Below, piece by piece: positions 35,183-43,917 of a DNA stretch of 64,000 nucleotides; position 1 is the first letter of the stretch, and every line of letters starts with the position of its first letter. The stretch is from Bacteroidales bacterium. Its GTDB lineage: Bacteria > Bacteroidota > Bacteroidia > Bacteroidales > UBA932. The stretch is taken from contig JAQVBQ010000006.1 in the NCBI GenBank assembly GCA_028690215.1, positions 1-64,000 of the forward strand. Reading direction: 5' to 3'. The notes under the pieces are model-generated. The model had not been told where the DNA came from. It saw only the letters and a list, made by a program, of their open reading frames with translations, and did no database searches. A program made the translations under genes and the position numbers.

Positions 35183-36595
35183 ATGTTTATCAAGGGATTT
35201 AAGGCTGCATTATGCAGCCTTTTTTGCAAACTGGCAGTTGTTGCATTTATTGTAACATCCTGCAAAACGGCACAGATAGAAGGACCGCAGGAGTCGTATC
35301 TTCCGTCAGGGTTATCTCCTGCTATGTCTGAGTTTCCTTTGCAGATAGAGCTCGATGTGAAGAAGCTTGAGAGTGCTGTCAACAGCAAAATGAACGGCTT
35401 GTTGTATCAGGGTGACAATATATCGGGGGAGGATCTCTCTGTCAAGATATGGAAAGGTGGACAATTCATGTTCTTTATCACCAACAATGAGATAACCTAC
35501 AAAGTGCCGTTAAAGATATGGTGCAGGTTTGGCTGGAAAATGGAGAACTTTGGAGTGACCCTCTCTGATCATTACGAGGCAACCGGAACAATATCCCTTG
35601 TATATAAGACTACTGTTAATATTGATCAGAACTGGAATCTGGTTTCAAAAACAATTTCTTCCGGTTATAATTGGCTGGAAAAGCCTAAAGTCAAAGCTAT
35701 CGGTGTGACAATTCCTGTCACTCCAGTAGTCAATTTGGCTTTGTCATACTTCCAGGGGACAATCAGCGAACAGATAGACAAGGTGCTTTGTGAGAGTGTC
35801 CCATTGAAAAGTTATGTGCAGACAGCATGGGATGAGATGCAGAAGCCATATCTGTTGAGCGATTCAAGCAATCTCTGGTTAAAAGTAACTCCCAAGGAGT
35901 TGTATATGTCTCCTTTTACCACAACCGGCAACAAGTTGAACCTCACAGTTGCCTTTTATGCACAACTTGAATCACTTTTCGGAGCACAGCCGCCGGTGTC
36001 GGAGAGGATTCCGCTCCCTCAGCTTAAAACCATACAGAGACAGCCACTGCAGTTCAATATCAATATTGCCGCCGATGTGACATTTGCAAAAATGGCCGAG
36101 ATGGCTAAAGGGCAGTTGTTGGGAAAGAGCTTTACAGAAGCAGGTAAAACTATCAGGATAGATGACCTTTCAATATACAGCAGTGCCGGAAGGGCTGTCG
36201 TAGTTGCAGATGTAAGCGGGTCATATAAGGGAAGGGTGTTTTTCACAGGTAAACCTCTCTACAATCCTGAAAAAAAATCTCTCGAGATTGCCGAACCCGA
36301 ATTTGATATCAAGACTAAGAATGCACTTTTGAAATCTGCCAATTGGCTTATGCACGGGATGATACTGAAAAAGATTGCCCCTATGCTTACCTACCCTTTG
36401 GAGGAAAGTCTTGATATGGCTAAAAAAGAGGCAAATGACATGATAAAAAGCTACGAGGTGTACAATGGAGTACACATTGCAGGTGCTTTGGACTCGTTAA
36501 GTGTCACCAGTGTGGATATGATTCCCGGAGCTGTTAGGATTGGAGCTAATGTCAAGGGAAATGTTGCATTGAAGGTCGATGACCTCAAGTTCTGA
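35183..36595 (+). CDS. DUF4403-family lipoprotein
   Basis: A 470-residue protein. The N-terminus is hydrophobic and ends in a lipobox-like TSC (Cys27: VAFIVTSCKTAQ). The body follows the DUF4403 pattern (QIELDVKKLESAVN..., LSDHYEATGTISLVYKTTV...), proposed to be a lipid-binding-like beta structure; its role is unknown. Codons 7-15 encode a perfect terminator hairpin followed by six T. An alternative later start would lose the signal peptide, so I keep ATG 35183. Confidence 0.85.
   Translation: MFIKGFKAALCSLFCKLAVVAFIVTSCKTAQIEGPQESYLPSGLSPAMSEFPLQIELDVKKLESAVNSKMNGLLYQGDNISGEDLSVKIWKGGQFMFFITNNEITYKVPLKIWCRFGWKMENFGVTLSDHYEATGTISLVYKTTVNIDQNWNLVSKTISSGYNWLEKPKVKAIGVTIPVTPVVNLALSYFQGTISEQIDKVLCESVPLKSYVQTAWDEMQKPYLLSDSSNLWLKVTPKELYMSPFTTTGNKLNLTVAFYAQLESLFGAQPPVSERIPLPQLKTIQRQPLQFNINIAADVTFAKMAEMAKGQLLGKSFTEAGKTIRIDDLSIYSSAGRAVVVADVSGSYKGRVFFTGKPLYNPEKKSLEIAEPEFDIKTKNALLKSANWLMHGMILKKIAPMLTYPLEESLDMAKKEANDMIKSYEVYNGVHIAGALDSLSVTSVDMIPGAVRIGANVKGNVALKVDDLKF
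35201..35225 (+). terminator. Intrinsic terminator inside the DUF4403 signal-peptide codons
   Basis: GGCTGC-ATTAT-GCAGCC (35203-35219) flanked by AA/TT and followed by TTTTTT. It is well placed to end the pyrH-frr transcript but lies within codons 7-15 of the downstream gene. Confidence 0.75.
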
Positions 36596-36614
36596 GCTCC
36601 GTTTCTTAATAACA

Positions 36615-38189
36615 CTACTTGATGTAAGTCCTCAACCTGTCTAGTTTTTCAAAAGGTCCCATCACATTGCCATTGTGCATAAGATAGTATTTACCCTCTG
36701 TTTTTACAGACATTATAAACTTACCTCCTTCCCAGACCCTCGGAAAAACTTTTTCTTCAAAAGGGCCATAACAAAGGTCATTGATCACGACCATTGTTTT
36801 TGTTTGAGCCTGGTCACTGGCTGTAAAAGTAAAATCACCGCTCTCAAGAAGATAATAAGTGTCTATTGAAGGATAAGGTCCATAAGACTTGTCATTAACC
36901 AGTAAGTAATTCATTGAGCTGCTATATAACTTTGCAGTATATTTTCCTCCCTTAAGTACTCGCATATCATCTGTAAAACCAGGATAAGGGCCACTATCTA
37001 TTCCATTGATGACCACATGGCAATCCCTGCTTTGACGATATTCCCTGTATGAGAAGGAGTAGGTGCCATCATCAAGCAAAACCAGATCGTCAATCATACC
37101 GTAAGAACCACCTACACTCTTGCCGTTTATATTGATGTGATATTTTCCGCCTGATTCATAGGCATAACAGTATGAGTGATCAGGTAACATGGAGAATCTT
37201 TTAATATAAGTGTACGGTCCTTGCACATCTCCGTTTATGTTGGCATATTTACCTTTAGTTGTTTCGTAGTAATAAGCATACCAATCATAGTTATAGAACA
37301 TTCTGGGTTGATTAATCAAATCAACATTTATAAAAGGTCCGCTTACATTACCATTCAGATAAAGAAACCACTCATCTTTAATTCGATATCTGTATACAAC
37401 TCTTTTCTCTGCTTTATTTATATATAAAAGTTGTACCTCGTCGAAAGGTCCTTCAGAATTACTTCCGTTGTATAAATACCATTTACTCTCTTTCTTATAT
37501 GCGTAGTAATTGAGGTCAAATTTTTGAAAAAGATCTACCTCATCCATTTTCATTACCTTCCCGTTAACACATACATAGTAATTATCATCTTCTTGGTTGA
37601 CACTTGAAAATTCATAGAAATAGAGACTGTCATCATAGATACGAGCTAACATGCCGGTTTCATTCCTGAATGGGCCATACTTTTTCCCATTCATAATCAC
37701 AAACCGTTCTGTCTGACTTGCCAGATATGAAAAGGAGTAGTTTCCACTGTCACTTATATATATAGACTTGGGATCTACACTTGGGTAAGGGCCCAATGTC
37801 CTACCATTGACATTTACATATCTTCTTCCTTTTAAGGAATATTGAAATGCATATTTTCCACTCTCTGTCAAAGTTACAGGAACAAACTCATCAAAACTCT
37901 TGTTGACAGAATCATACGGTCCCATTATTTGGCCATTGACTGAAACAAATGCCTTCTCATCTTTCCAGAAAATATATGAGTAATTGCCGCTCCTTGTCAT
38001 ATTGGCATAGTATGCATTACTCTTTATAACACCATTTAAAATCACATTTTTAACCCCATTTTCCACATAATCACAGATGAAAATATACTCTTTTTTATCA
38101 GTTTCAGTAGAAGGGGTTTGAGAATATCCATATGAAAATGAAAGATTACCAATGAGGCACAAAAGGGACAACATAAATTTGTTGTTCAT
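36615..38189 (-). CDS. Secreted GPY/GPF-repeat protein
   Basis: A 524-residue product with a signal peptide (cleavage near SYGYSQ, about 23). The whole mature part is a series of about 12-13 units of roughly 40 residues with a consensus of a strand, then VxVNGxxxGPYxxV, for example VSVNGQIMGPYDSV, VNVNGRTLGPYPSV and LYLNGNVSGPFINV. The pattern recalls WG-type or propeller repeats but I cannot place it in a named family. Repeat number suggests a solenoid or one or two propellers. It stands alone between convergent DUF4403 and GtrA. Confidence 0.75.
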   Translation of the reverse strand: MNNKFMLSLLCLIGNLSFSYGYSQTPSTETDKKEYIFICDYVENGVKNVILNGVIKSNAYYANMTRSGNYSYIFWKDEKAFVSVNGQIMGPYDSVNKSFDEFVPVTLTESGKYAFQYSLKGRRYVNVNGRTLGPYPSVDPKSIYISDSGNYSFSYLASQTERFVIMNGKKYGPFRNETGMLARIYDDSLYFYEFSSVNQEDDNYYVCVNGKVMKMDEVDLFQKFDLNYYAYKKESKWYLYNGSNSEGPFDEVQLLYINKAEKRVVYRYRIKDEWFLYLNGNVSGPFINVDLINQPRMFYNYDWYAYYYETTKGKYANINGDVQGPYTYIKRFSMLPDHSYCYAYESGGKYHININGKSVGGSYGMIDDLVLLDDGTYSFSYREYRQSRDCHVVINGIDSGPYPGFTDDMRVLKGGKYTAKLYSSSMNYLLVNDKSYGPYPSIDTYYLLESGDFTFTASDQAQTKTMVVINDLCYGPFEEKVFPRVWEGGKFIMSVKTEGKYYLMHNGNVMGPFEKLDRLRTYIK

Positions 38190-38269
38190 GTCAGTTTTAT
38201 TGTATGATTAATAATATAGTCACATTCCATATTTTTTGTATGGTTCTTTCCATTATCCCGGGATCTCTC

Positions 38270-38785
38270 TTATGTTTTTGACACCTTGAATGTGTAGCTC
38301 TTTTGAAGGAAGTAGCTTACAAAAACAGTTATCACAGAGACAATCATATTTGATATTGAAGGGAAGATATGCATCAGGTCCACAAATAGCTTCAGACCGA
38401 AATAATTAATCAGGATATTTACCCCGTATACGATCAGATATCTGAATAGTTGCCTGTGCCCACGCAGGTCTGACTCCGTGAATGTGACATACTTCTGCAG
38501 TAGGAATCCACTCAAGAGTGTTATCGGGAACTTTATTGCAAAGGATGCTATGTGAGAACTGAGCGTGAAAATTCCGAGATGCAGCATCTGCTGCTGAAGA
38601 ATGAAGTTGTATATCAAAAAATACAAAACCCAGTCAAAAACAAGATTTGCCACTCCTGTTACCCCATATCTGAAGAACTGAAGTGGCATATATCTTTTGA
38701 AAATAGGATAAAAAAGGTCTATAAACTCTCTTATCCATGATCCTGTTGTCTCCAGGATATTTTCAATCTCTTTTTTAAATTTCAT
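38270..38785 (-). CDS. GtrA-family membrane protein
   Basis: A 171-residue protein with four membrane helices and GtrA hallmarks (FFRYGVTGVANLVFDWVLYFLIYN near the start, KYVTF, and SYFLQKSYTF at the end). GtrA proteins are thought to flip or pass polyprenyl-linked sugars during cell-surface glycosylation. It lies about 5 kb from a second GtrA domain fused to a GT2 enzyme. It is preceded by its own -7 box. Confidence 0.88.
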   Translation of the reverse strand: MKFKKEIENILETTGSWIREFIDLFYPIFKRYMPLQFFRYGVTGVANLVFDWVLYFLIYNFILQQQMLHLGIFTLSSHIASFAIKFPITLLSGFLLQKYVTFTESDLRGHRQLFRYLIVYGVNILINYFGLKLFVDLMHIFPSISNMIVSVITVFVSYFLQKSYTFKVSKT

Positions 38786-38812
38786 CCTATCTGCCTGAGA
38801 ACTTTAACTTTC

Positions 38813-38820
38813 CAAAGATA
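38813..38820 (-). promoter_or_regulatory. -7 box for gtrA
   Basis: TATCTTTG on the minus strand, an exact TAnnTTTG match 27 bases before the start. Confidence 0.5.
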
Positions 38821-38824
38821 AATC

Positions 38825-39640
38825 TTATTCTTTAATGAATGCTGTCCTAAGTTTTAAATTTTGTATGGCACTCCTCGGGATGTTCATATTGCTCTCATTG
38901 TAGACGATGTTGTTGTCGCTTTTTGTAAATATTAGAGAGTCTCCTTTGGCCACAGGAAGGGTAAACTCCCTTTGTTCACCATCAAGGGATGCAAAGTTGG
39001 CTTTGTACTTCATTATCAATATATTTGACTTGACATACCACTCTCCGGTGAGATCACATGCAATGTCTCCCTGCCATAACAGTGTACCGTTAAGATCACC
39101 TTTTTCGGTAAAATTCAATTGTGTATAAGGCATATCCGAATATCCGACTGTACTTATCTTATATTCAACACCTCTCTGTAAAAGTCTGGTTTGTGCCTGA
39201 ATATTCAGGTTTATTGAGATCTGTTCTCCACCAGTCAAGTCTGCTGCCTGTCGGTTGCTAACAATAAACTGTCCTGTTGCCTTATCAAAAGTGAAAGGCT
39301 TGGTTAAAAGGTAAACCTTGTTGTTATAATTAATTTGAATATTCTGGACACCGAATGTGAACGAAATTACATTTGAAGCAAGACGGGTACTGCCGGTGTT
39401 ACTGAAGTAAAACCGTAGATCACCGAAATCCACCTCATACCCGTTTATCGTTAGCGTACCTGTCCACTGAGAGTCGTATAAATCAAGAAAATTGTAATCT
39501 TGGTTTGTCGTTATCAGATACTTCTCTTCAACCTTTTCCCACGATCCGTAAACTGCACTAAAGGATGTATCTCTCGACTCATCTTTCTGACACGAAAAAA
39601 GCAATAAGGCAGCACAAAGTGCAAATATAAAGTGTTTCAT
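38825..39640 (-). CDS. Hypothetical lipoprotein
   Basis: A 271-residue lipoprotein with lipobox Cys17 (ALLLFSCQKDES). The rest is beta-rich and starts with a lipocalin-like opening (YGSWEKVEEKYLI). No family recognised. It ends close to the gtrA upstream region and follows the FabH-like gene on the same strand after about 80 bases. Confidence 0.7.
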   Translation of the reverse strand: MKHFIFALCAALLLFSCQKDESRDTSFSAVYGSWEKVEEKYLITTNQDYNFLDLYDSQWTGTLTINGYEVDFGDLRFYFSNTGSTRLASNVISFTFGVQNIQINYNNKVYLLTKPFTFDKATGQFIVSNRQAADLTGGEQISINLNIQAQTRLLQRGVEYKISTVGYSDMPYTQLNFTEKGDLNGTLLWQGDIACDLTGEWYVKSNILIMKYKANFASLDGEQREFTLPVAKGDSLIFTKSDNNIVYNESNMNIPRSAIQNLKLRTAFIKE

Positions 39641-39720
39641 AAATTAAAAATTATTCAGTATTAGAAAGATGCGACGGGTGTGTAAAACGTTGCTTCTTTA
39701 TCCTGAATTTTTAAGTATGG

Positions 39721-40794
39721 TTAAGCCTTGTATACGAAGGCATTAATATGCATACCCGCTCCAACAGAAGCAAACACTACAATATCTCCCTTATTGATCG
39801 AATGTTTGCTCATTTGCCCCCTTACAATCAAGTCATAGAGAGTAGGAAGCGTGGCAACCGATGTATTTCCAAGGTATGATATGGTCATAGGCATGATATC
39901 TTCAGGAATCTCGTCTATGTCATAGAGCTTGTAGAATCTCTGGAGTATGGCATCATCCATCTTTCCATTAGCCTGATGAATCAGAACCTTCTTGATATCA
40001 CATACTGATAATCCGCTTTTTTCAAGACACTCCTTCATTGCCTGAGGAACGTTTTCCAAAGCATATTGGTAAAGTCTCCTTCCGTTCATCTTTATAAAGA
40101 TGTCCTCAGGATTTTCATACTCTTTATTGAATGATTTGTCCATATAGAGCATCTTTGAGTAGAGGAAGGTATCCGACCGGGTCTTATGGGCAAGCATCCC
40201 GATTGGTGTGTCACTCTCGACTGCTTCAAGTATGGTTGCTCCGGCTCCATCGGCATACAACATGCCGTCCCTGTCGTGAGGGTCGTAAATTCTGGATAGA
40301 GTCTCTGCTCCGATTACCATTACTTTTTTTGCATCACCGGATTTAATATAGTAGTCAGCCTGAATCATAGCCTGAAGCCATCCCGGGCAGCCGAACAAAA
40401 TGTCATACGCAACTGTGGCAGGATTCTTAATACCCAGTATATGTTTTACTCTTGCAGCAAGAGCAGGAACGCTGTCAGATTTTCTATTGTTATATTTTAT
40501 GTCTCCGAAATTGTGTGCAACTATAATGTAGTCAAGTTCTTCCCGATCAAAACTTGCTGATTTCAAGGCCTCTTCAGCTGCTAAAGCAGCAATATCCGAG
40601 GCTACTAAATCATCAGTAACATATCGTCTCTCTGCAATTGTGGATATATCCAGGAATTGCTCAACAATCTCATTATTAGTTTTTTTAATTATATTGCCGG
40701 TTGCATCAAAAAACTTAGTCGAGAGAAAATCTTCGTTTTTTATGCATCTCTCAGGAATATAGCTTCCGCTACTAGTGACAATGCTGTAGGTCAT
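39721..40794 (-). CDS. 3-oxoacyl-ACP synthase III-like thiolase-fold enzyme
   Basis: A 357-residue KASIII-type condensing enzyme. The catalytic triad is readable: Cys136 in FGCPGW, His in LIHQANGKMDD, and Asn in YLGNTSVATLP. It is longer than housekeeping FabH, with an insertion after the N-terminal strand (FFDATGNIIKKTNNEIV), and is close to the 3-oxoacyl-ACP synthase III proteins common in Bacteroidales. The product (fatty acid, flexirubin-like or other) cannot be set. No other fab genes are adjacent. Confidence 0.85.
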   Translation of the reverse strand: MTYSIVTSSGSYIPERCIKNEDFLSTKFFDATGNIIKKTNNEIVEQFLDISTIAERRYVTDDLVASDIAALAAEEALKSASFDREELDYIIVAHNFGDIKYNNRKSDSVPALAARVKHILGIKNPATVAYDILFGCPGWLQAMIQADYYIKSGDAKKVMVIGAETLSRIYDPHDRDGMLYADGAGATILEAVESDTPIGMLAHKTRSDTFLYSKMLYMDKSFNKEYENPEDIFIKMNGRRLYQYALENVPQAMKECLEKSGLSVCDIKKVLIHQANGKMDDAILQRFYKLYDIDEIPEDIMPMTISYLGNTSVATLPTLYDLIVRGQMSKHSINKGDIVVFASVGAGMHINAFVYKA

Positions 40795-40864
40795 AAGGTC
40801 TTAGTTGGTTTTAATATTAATCACGCCATAAAGATAGACCTTTATGGGATATTATCTGCGAATC

Positions 40865-41356
40865 TCACAATTTTTTTATCGTCCAGACAATGTCAAATGT
40901 TTTTCCGAATTTCTCTCCTGCATCTTTAAAACGGCCACATTCAGTGAAGCCATTCTTGAGGTGGAAGTTTAAACTTCCTTCGTTGTCACCTGAGATACTT
41001 GCGAGAATATTCCTTATTCCGAACTTCGGTGCTTCCTGTTCGAGAATGTCAAGGGCCATCTTGCCAAGCCCCATGCCGGTATAATCTTTCTTTATAAAAT
41101 AGGTTATCTCGGCACTTCTTCTGAATGTGGGCAAAGGATTATGAGGCTTAAGGAAACAGAAGCCCACAACTTTCTTGTCAGATAATATTGTAAAAGCCGG
41201 GTAACCGGCGGTCATATCCATAATTTTACCGAAAAACACCTCGGGTAATGGTTGCGGAGGGTAAGCAGCGTTGGTTGTTTCAATATAAAAATTGAATATT
41301 TCCATGACCTCCTTACCATGGTCCGGTTCCATTTTGACAAACTCAAACTTTTCCAT
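40865..41356 (-). CDS. GNAT-family N-acetyltransferase
   Basis: A 163-residue GNAT protein resembling phosphinothricin-acetyltransferase-like enzymes: EVMEIFNFYIETTNAAYPPQPLPEVFF near the N-terminus and the acetyl-CoA loop KKDYTGMGLGKMAL. The C-terminal block FHLKNGFTECGRF is also typical. The substrate is unknown. Confidence 0.88.
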   Translation of the reverse strand: MEKFEFVKMEPDHGKEVMEIFNFYIETTNAAYPPQPLPEVFFGKIMDMTAGYPAFTILSDKKVVGFCFLKPHNPLPTFRRSAEITYFIKKDYTGMGLGKMALDILEQEAPKFGIRNILASISGDNEGSLNFHLKNGFTECGRFKDAGEKFGKTFDIVWTIKKL

Positions 41357-41388
41357 ATTAATATTTTAAATTCGGGATATTCCTGCAA

Positions 41389-42333
41389 TTATACAATAAT
41401 ACTCAAGGCAACACCTATAACCAGAACAATAAGTATCGATAGAGAGTAGTTAAATGACAGTAAGATAAATTTAAGGGAGGTCTTTACCCATTTCTGTCCG
41501 TATACTCTCTTGAGCATGATCAGAAGATATGTAAGTATTGCCAAAACAAATACGAAGCCCGCCTGGAGTCCGACCCATCCTAATATCATTGAAATAATCA
41601 ACAATAGGAAGGCAAGCGAATGAAAATACATAGAGAAGACAAGATGATCACTGTAGCGCTTTTTACTTCTGAAATACAGCATTTTAAGGAAGAGCGCAAA
41701 TAAAGGCATGAGCAAAAACATAGAGTATGAAATATTCCTTTGAATCTTCCCGAGCAACTCGTCTGAATCAAGGTGCCCGGTGTTGATCTTCACAATATTT
41801 CTATAGAAATTTTTTGTAAATCTGTTGGATTTGTGGTACTTGTATGCAATGTACTTTTCGATGAGGTTATCCGGATGTGGAGAGGCCTTTATCTCGTTGA
41901 GCATACGGGTCTCGGTGGTGTCTTTGCCTGTTATTGGGGTGGTGATACCTGCAGTGGAGATTCCATTTGCAACACTGTCTTCCATTACGACAGATCTACT
42001 GATTGCATTATTGTTTTCTCCAATATTGAAAGAGAGAAGCAGGAAATATAAAAAGCTGACAAAGAGGAAGAATTTTACCGGGAAAACATATCTAGCCCTC
42101 TTGTTGCTTGTGAAATTGACTACAATCCTGCCGGGAATAGAAATATCCTTGAAAGTTGTCAGAACTTTGCTGTCAAAGTTGAACATACTTGCAAGGAAGT
42201 CCATGAAAAAATGGTGAATGTTCGCCCTCTTGAATGAGTTATCCTGCCCGCAGTTAGGGCAGTAGTTATAACTTGACGGAAATTCGAAATCGCAATTAGG
42301 ACAAGTCGTTTCCTCTTTCTCTGTTGATTGCAT
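41389..42333 (-). CDS. DUF3667 zinc-ribbon membrane protein
   Basis: A 314-residue protein with an N-terminal zinc ribbon (C11, C14, C25, C28: CPNCDFEFPSSYNYCPNCGQ), then a DUF3667-type core (FKRANIHHFFMDFLASMFNFDSK..., TFKDISIPGRIV) and at least five membrane helices toward the C-terminus. DUF3667 is of unknown function. It ends 33 bases before the acetyltransferase gene and may be co-transcribed with it. Confidence 0.85.
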   Translation of the reverse strand: MQSTEKEETTCPNCDFEFPSSYNYCPNCGQDNSFKRANIHHFFMDFLASMFNFDSKVLTTFKDISIPGRIVVNFTSNKRARYVFPVKFFLFVSFLYFLLLSFNIGENNNAISRSVVMEDSVANGISTAGITTPITGKDTTETRMLNEIKASPHPDNLIEKYIAYKYHKSNRFTKNFYRNIVKINTGHLDSDELLGKIQRNISYSMFLLMPLFALFLKMLYFRSKKRYSDHLVFSMYFHSLAFLLLIISMILGWVGLQAGFVFVLAILTYLLIMLKRVYGQKWVKTSLKFILLSFNYSLSILIVLVIGVALSIIV

Positions 42334-42341
42334 TGTTTAAT

Positions 42342-42377
42342 TTTTGTGGCACTGATTTTTTTATCAGTACCACAAAA
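42342..42377 (-). terminator. Intrinsic terminator after aspA
   Basis: TTTTGTGGCACTGAT / ATCAGTACCACAAAA with a T6 loop; the minus-strand reading ends in a T-rich tail. One arm shares the 15-mer GTGGCACTGATTTTT with the inverted repeat at 51484. Confidence 0.7.
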
Positions 42378-42384
42378 TTAAAAA

Positions 42385-43815
42385 TTAAAACGAAATCTTA
42401 ACCGGGCGGATCATATTTGCCGGATCGAAAATTATGTCCAGCTGCTCTTTTGTAAGGAGCTGCTTGTCAAGAACAAGTTGATATACGCTGCACCCTGTTT
42501 CCAATGCCTCTTTAGCTACCTCTGTACTGTTGGCATAGCCGATAAAAGGTTTAAGGGCAGTCACGATTCCTATTGAATGTTCAACAAGGTAACGGCAGTG
42601 CTCTGCATTGGCAGTGATGCCTTCTATACACTCTGTCCTGAGGGTGTCAAATGCTCTCTTCAACCATAGGGCTGATTCTACAAGACTGTGAACAAGCACC
42701 GGCTCCATAACGTTAAGCTCGAGCTGCGCAGCCTCTGAAGCCATTGTGATTGTAAGGTCATTGCCGATTACTCTGAAGCAAACCTGGTTAACCACTTCAG
42801 GGATAACAGGATTTACTTTGCCGGGCATTATAGATGAGCCCGGCTGTTTCGGAGGCAGGTTGATCTCCGCAATTCCTGTACGAGGGCCGGAAGACATAAG
42901 ACGAAGGTCGTTACATATTTTTGAGAGTCTTATTGCGATCATTTTGAGAGCAGATGAATATGAGACCATTGATGAGGTGTCATGTGTAGCCTCTACGAGG
43001 TTGTCGGCAAGTTTTATTTTCCAGCCGGAAATCTCTTTGAGGAACTGAGTGCATGCTTCTGCATAGCCGGGCTCTGCTGTGATACCGGTACCGATAGCGG
43101 TTGCTCCCATGCTGATAATGAGAAGCTCTTTAGCTGCACTCTCCAGATGTTTGAGTTCATGTTTCATTGAAGATGCGTATGCGCCGAAACTTTGTCCCAG
43201 AGTCATAGGCACTGCATCCTGAAGCTGAGTCCTTCCCATCTTGAGTACTTTGGCAAACTCATTCTCTTTATCTGTAAATGAATCTATCAGTTTTTCGAGT
43301 GATTTGATCACATCCTGATGTATCATATAAAGACCGAGGTGCATTGCTGTAGGGTAGGCATCATTTGTTGACTGAGCCATGTTGACGTGATCGTTAGGAT
43401 GGCAGTATGTATATTCGCCCCTCTTTTTTCCTATAATCTCAAGTGCCCTGTTGGCAATAACCTCATTGGCATTCATATTCATACTTGTTCCTGCACCACC
43501 CTGTATCATATCGACAGGGAATTGCTCAGTATGCTTACCTTCAATAAGTTCCTGACATGCAGCAACAATGGCATCTTTTACCTGGTTGTCTATCAATCCC
43601 AGTCTGTGATTTGCCAGTACAGCAGCCATCTTTACCATACCGAAAGCCTTTATGAATTGAGGGAAATCGGATAGAAGCTGTCTGCTGATATCGAAATTCT
43701 CAATACACCTTAGAGTCTGTACTCCGTACATAGCTTCTGAAGGTACCTCTTTGTCACCCAGAAGGTCGTGTTCCAGACGAGTAGCACCTTCTGCTTTTAC
43801 ATGATATTTTTTCAT
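42385..43815 (-). CDS. aspA: Aspartate ammonia-lyase
   Basis: A 476-residue enzyme of the fumarase/aspartase superfamily, deaminating aspartate to fumarate. The signature GSSIMPGKVNPVIPE is intact at about 325-340. RLEHDLLGDKEVPSEAMYGVQT at the start and the length fit AspA better than fumarase C. The product feeds fumarate respiration, to which the orphan cytochrome b subunit in this window also belongs. Confidence 0.9.
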   Translation of the reverse strand: MKKYHVKAEGATRLEHDLLGDKEVPSEAMYGVQTLRCIENFDISRQLLSDFPQFIKAFGMVKMAAVLANHRLGLIDNQVKDAIVAACQELIEGKHTEQFPVDMIQGGAGTSMNMNANEVIANRALEIIGKKRGEYTYCHPNDHVNMAQSTNDAYPTAMHLGLYMIHQDVIKSLEKLIDSFTDKENEFAKVLKMGRTQLQDAVPMTLGQSFGAYASSMKHELKHLESAAKELLIISMGATAIGTGITAEPGYAEACTQFLKEISGWKIKLADNLVEATHDTSSMVSYSSALKMIAIRLSKICNDLRLMSSGPRTGIAEINLPPKQPGSSIMPGKVNPVIPEVVNQVCFRVIGNDLTITMASEAAQLELNVMEPVLVHSLVESALWLKRAFDTLRTECIEGITANAEHCRYLVEHSIGIVTALKPFIGYANSTEVAKEALETGCSVYQLVLDKQLLTKEQLDIIFDPANMIRPVKISF

Positions 43816-43846
43816 TATGATTACTATTTATAATTAAATACCTCCA

Positions 43847-43854
43847 CAAAGATA
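43847..43854 (-). promoter_or_regulatory. -7 box for aspA
   Basis: TATCTTTG on the minus strand, an exact TAnnTTTG match 31 bases before the start. Confidence 0.55.
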
Positions 43855-43898
43855 TATAATTATAATCAAAACGAATAAATATGATTTGACATTGTAAT

Positions 43899-43917
43899 AA
43901 AACTAAACTTTAGTTTT
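43899..43917 (-). terminator. Weak AT-rich hairpin after the GT2-GtrA gene
   Basis: AAAACTAAA-C-TTTAGTTTT, overlapping the stop codon of the GT2-GtrA gene. It could act as a weak terminator for the minus-strand pair; the dyad is exact but AT-only at its ends. Confidence 0.35.
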
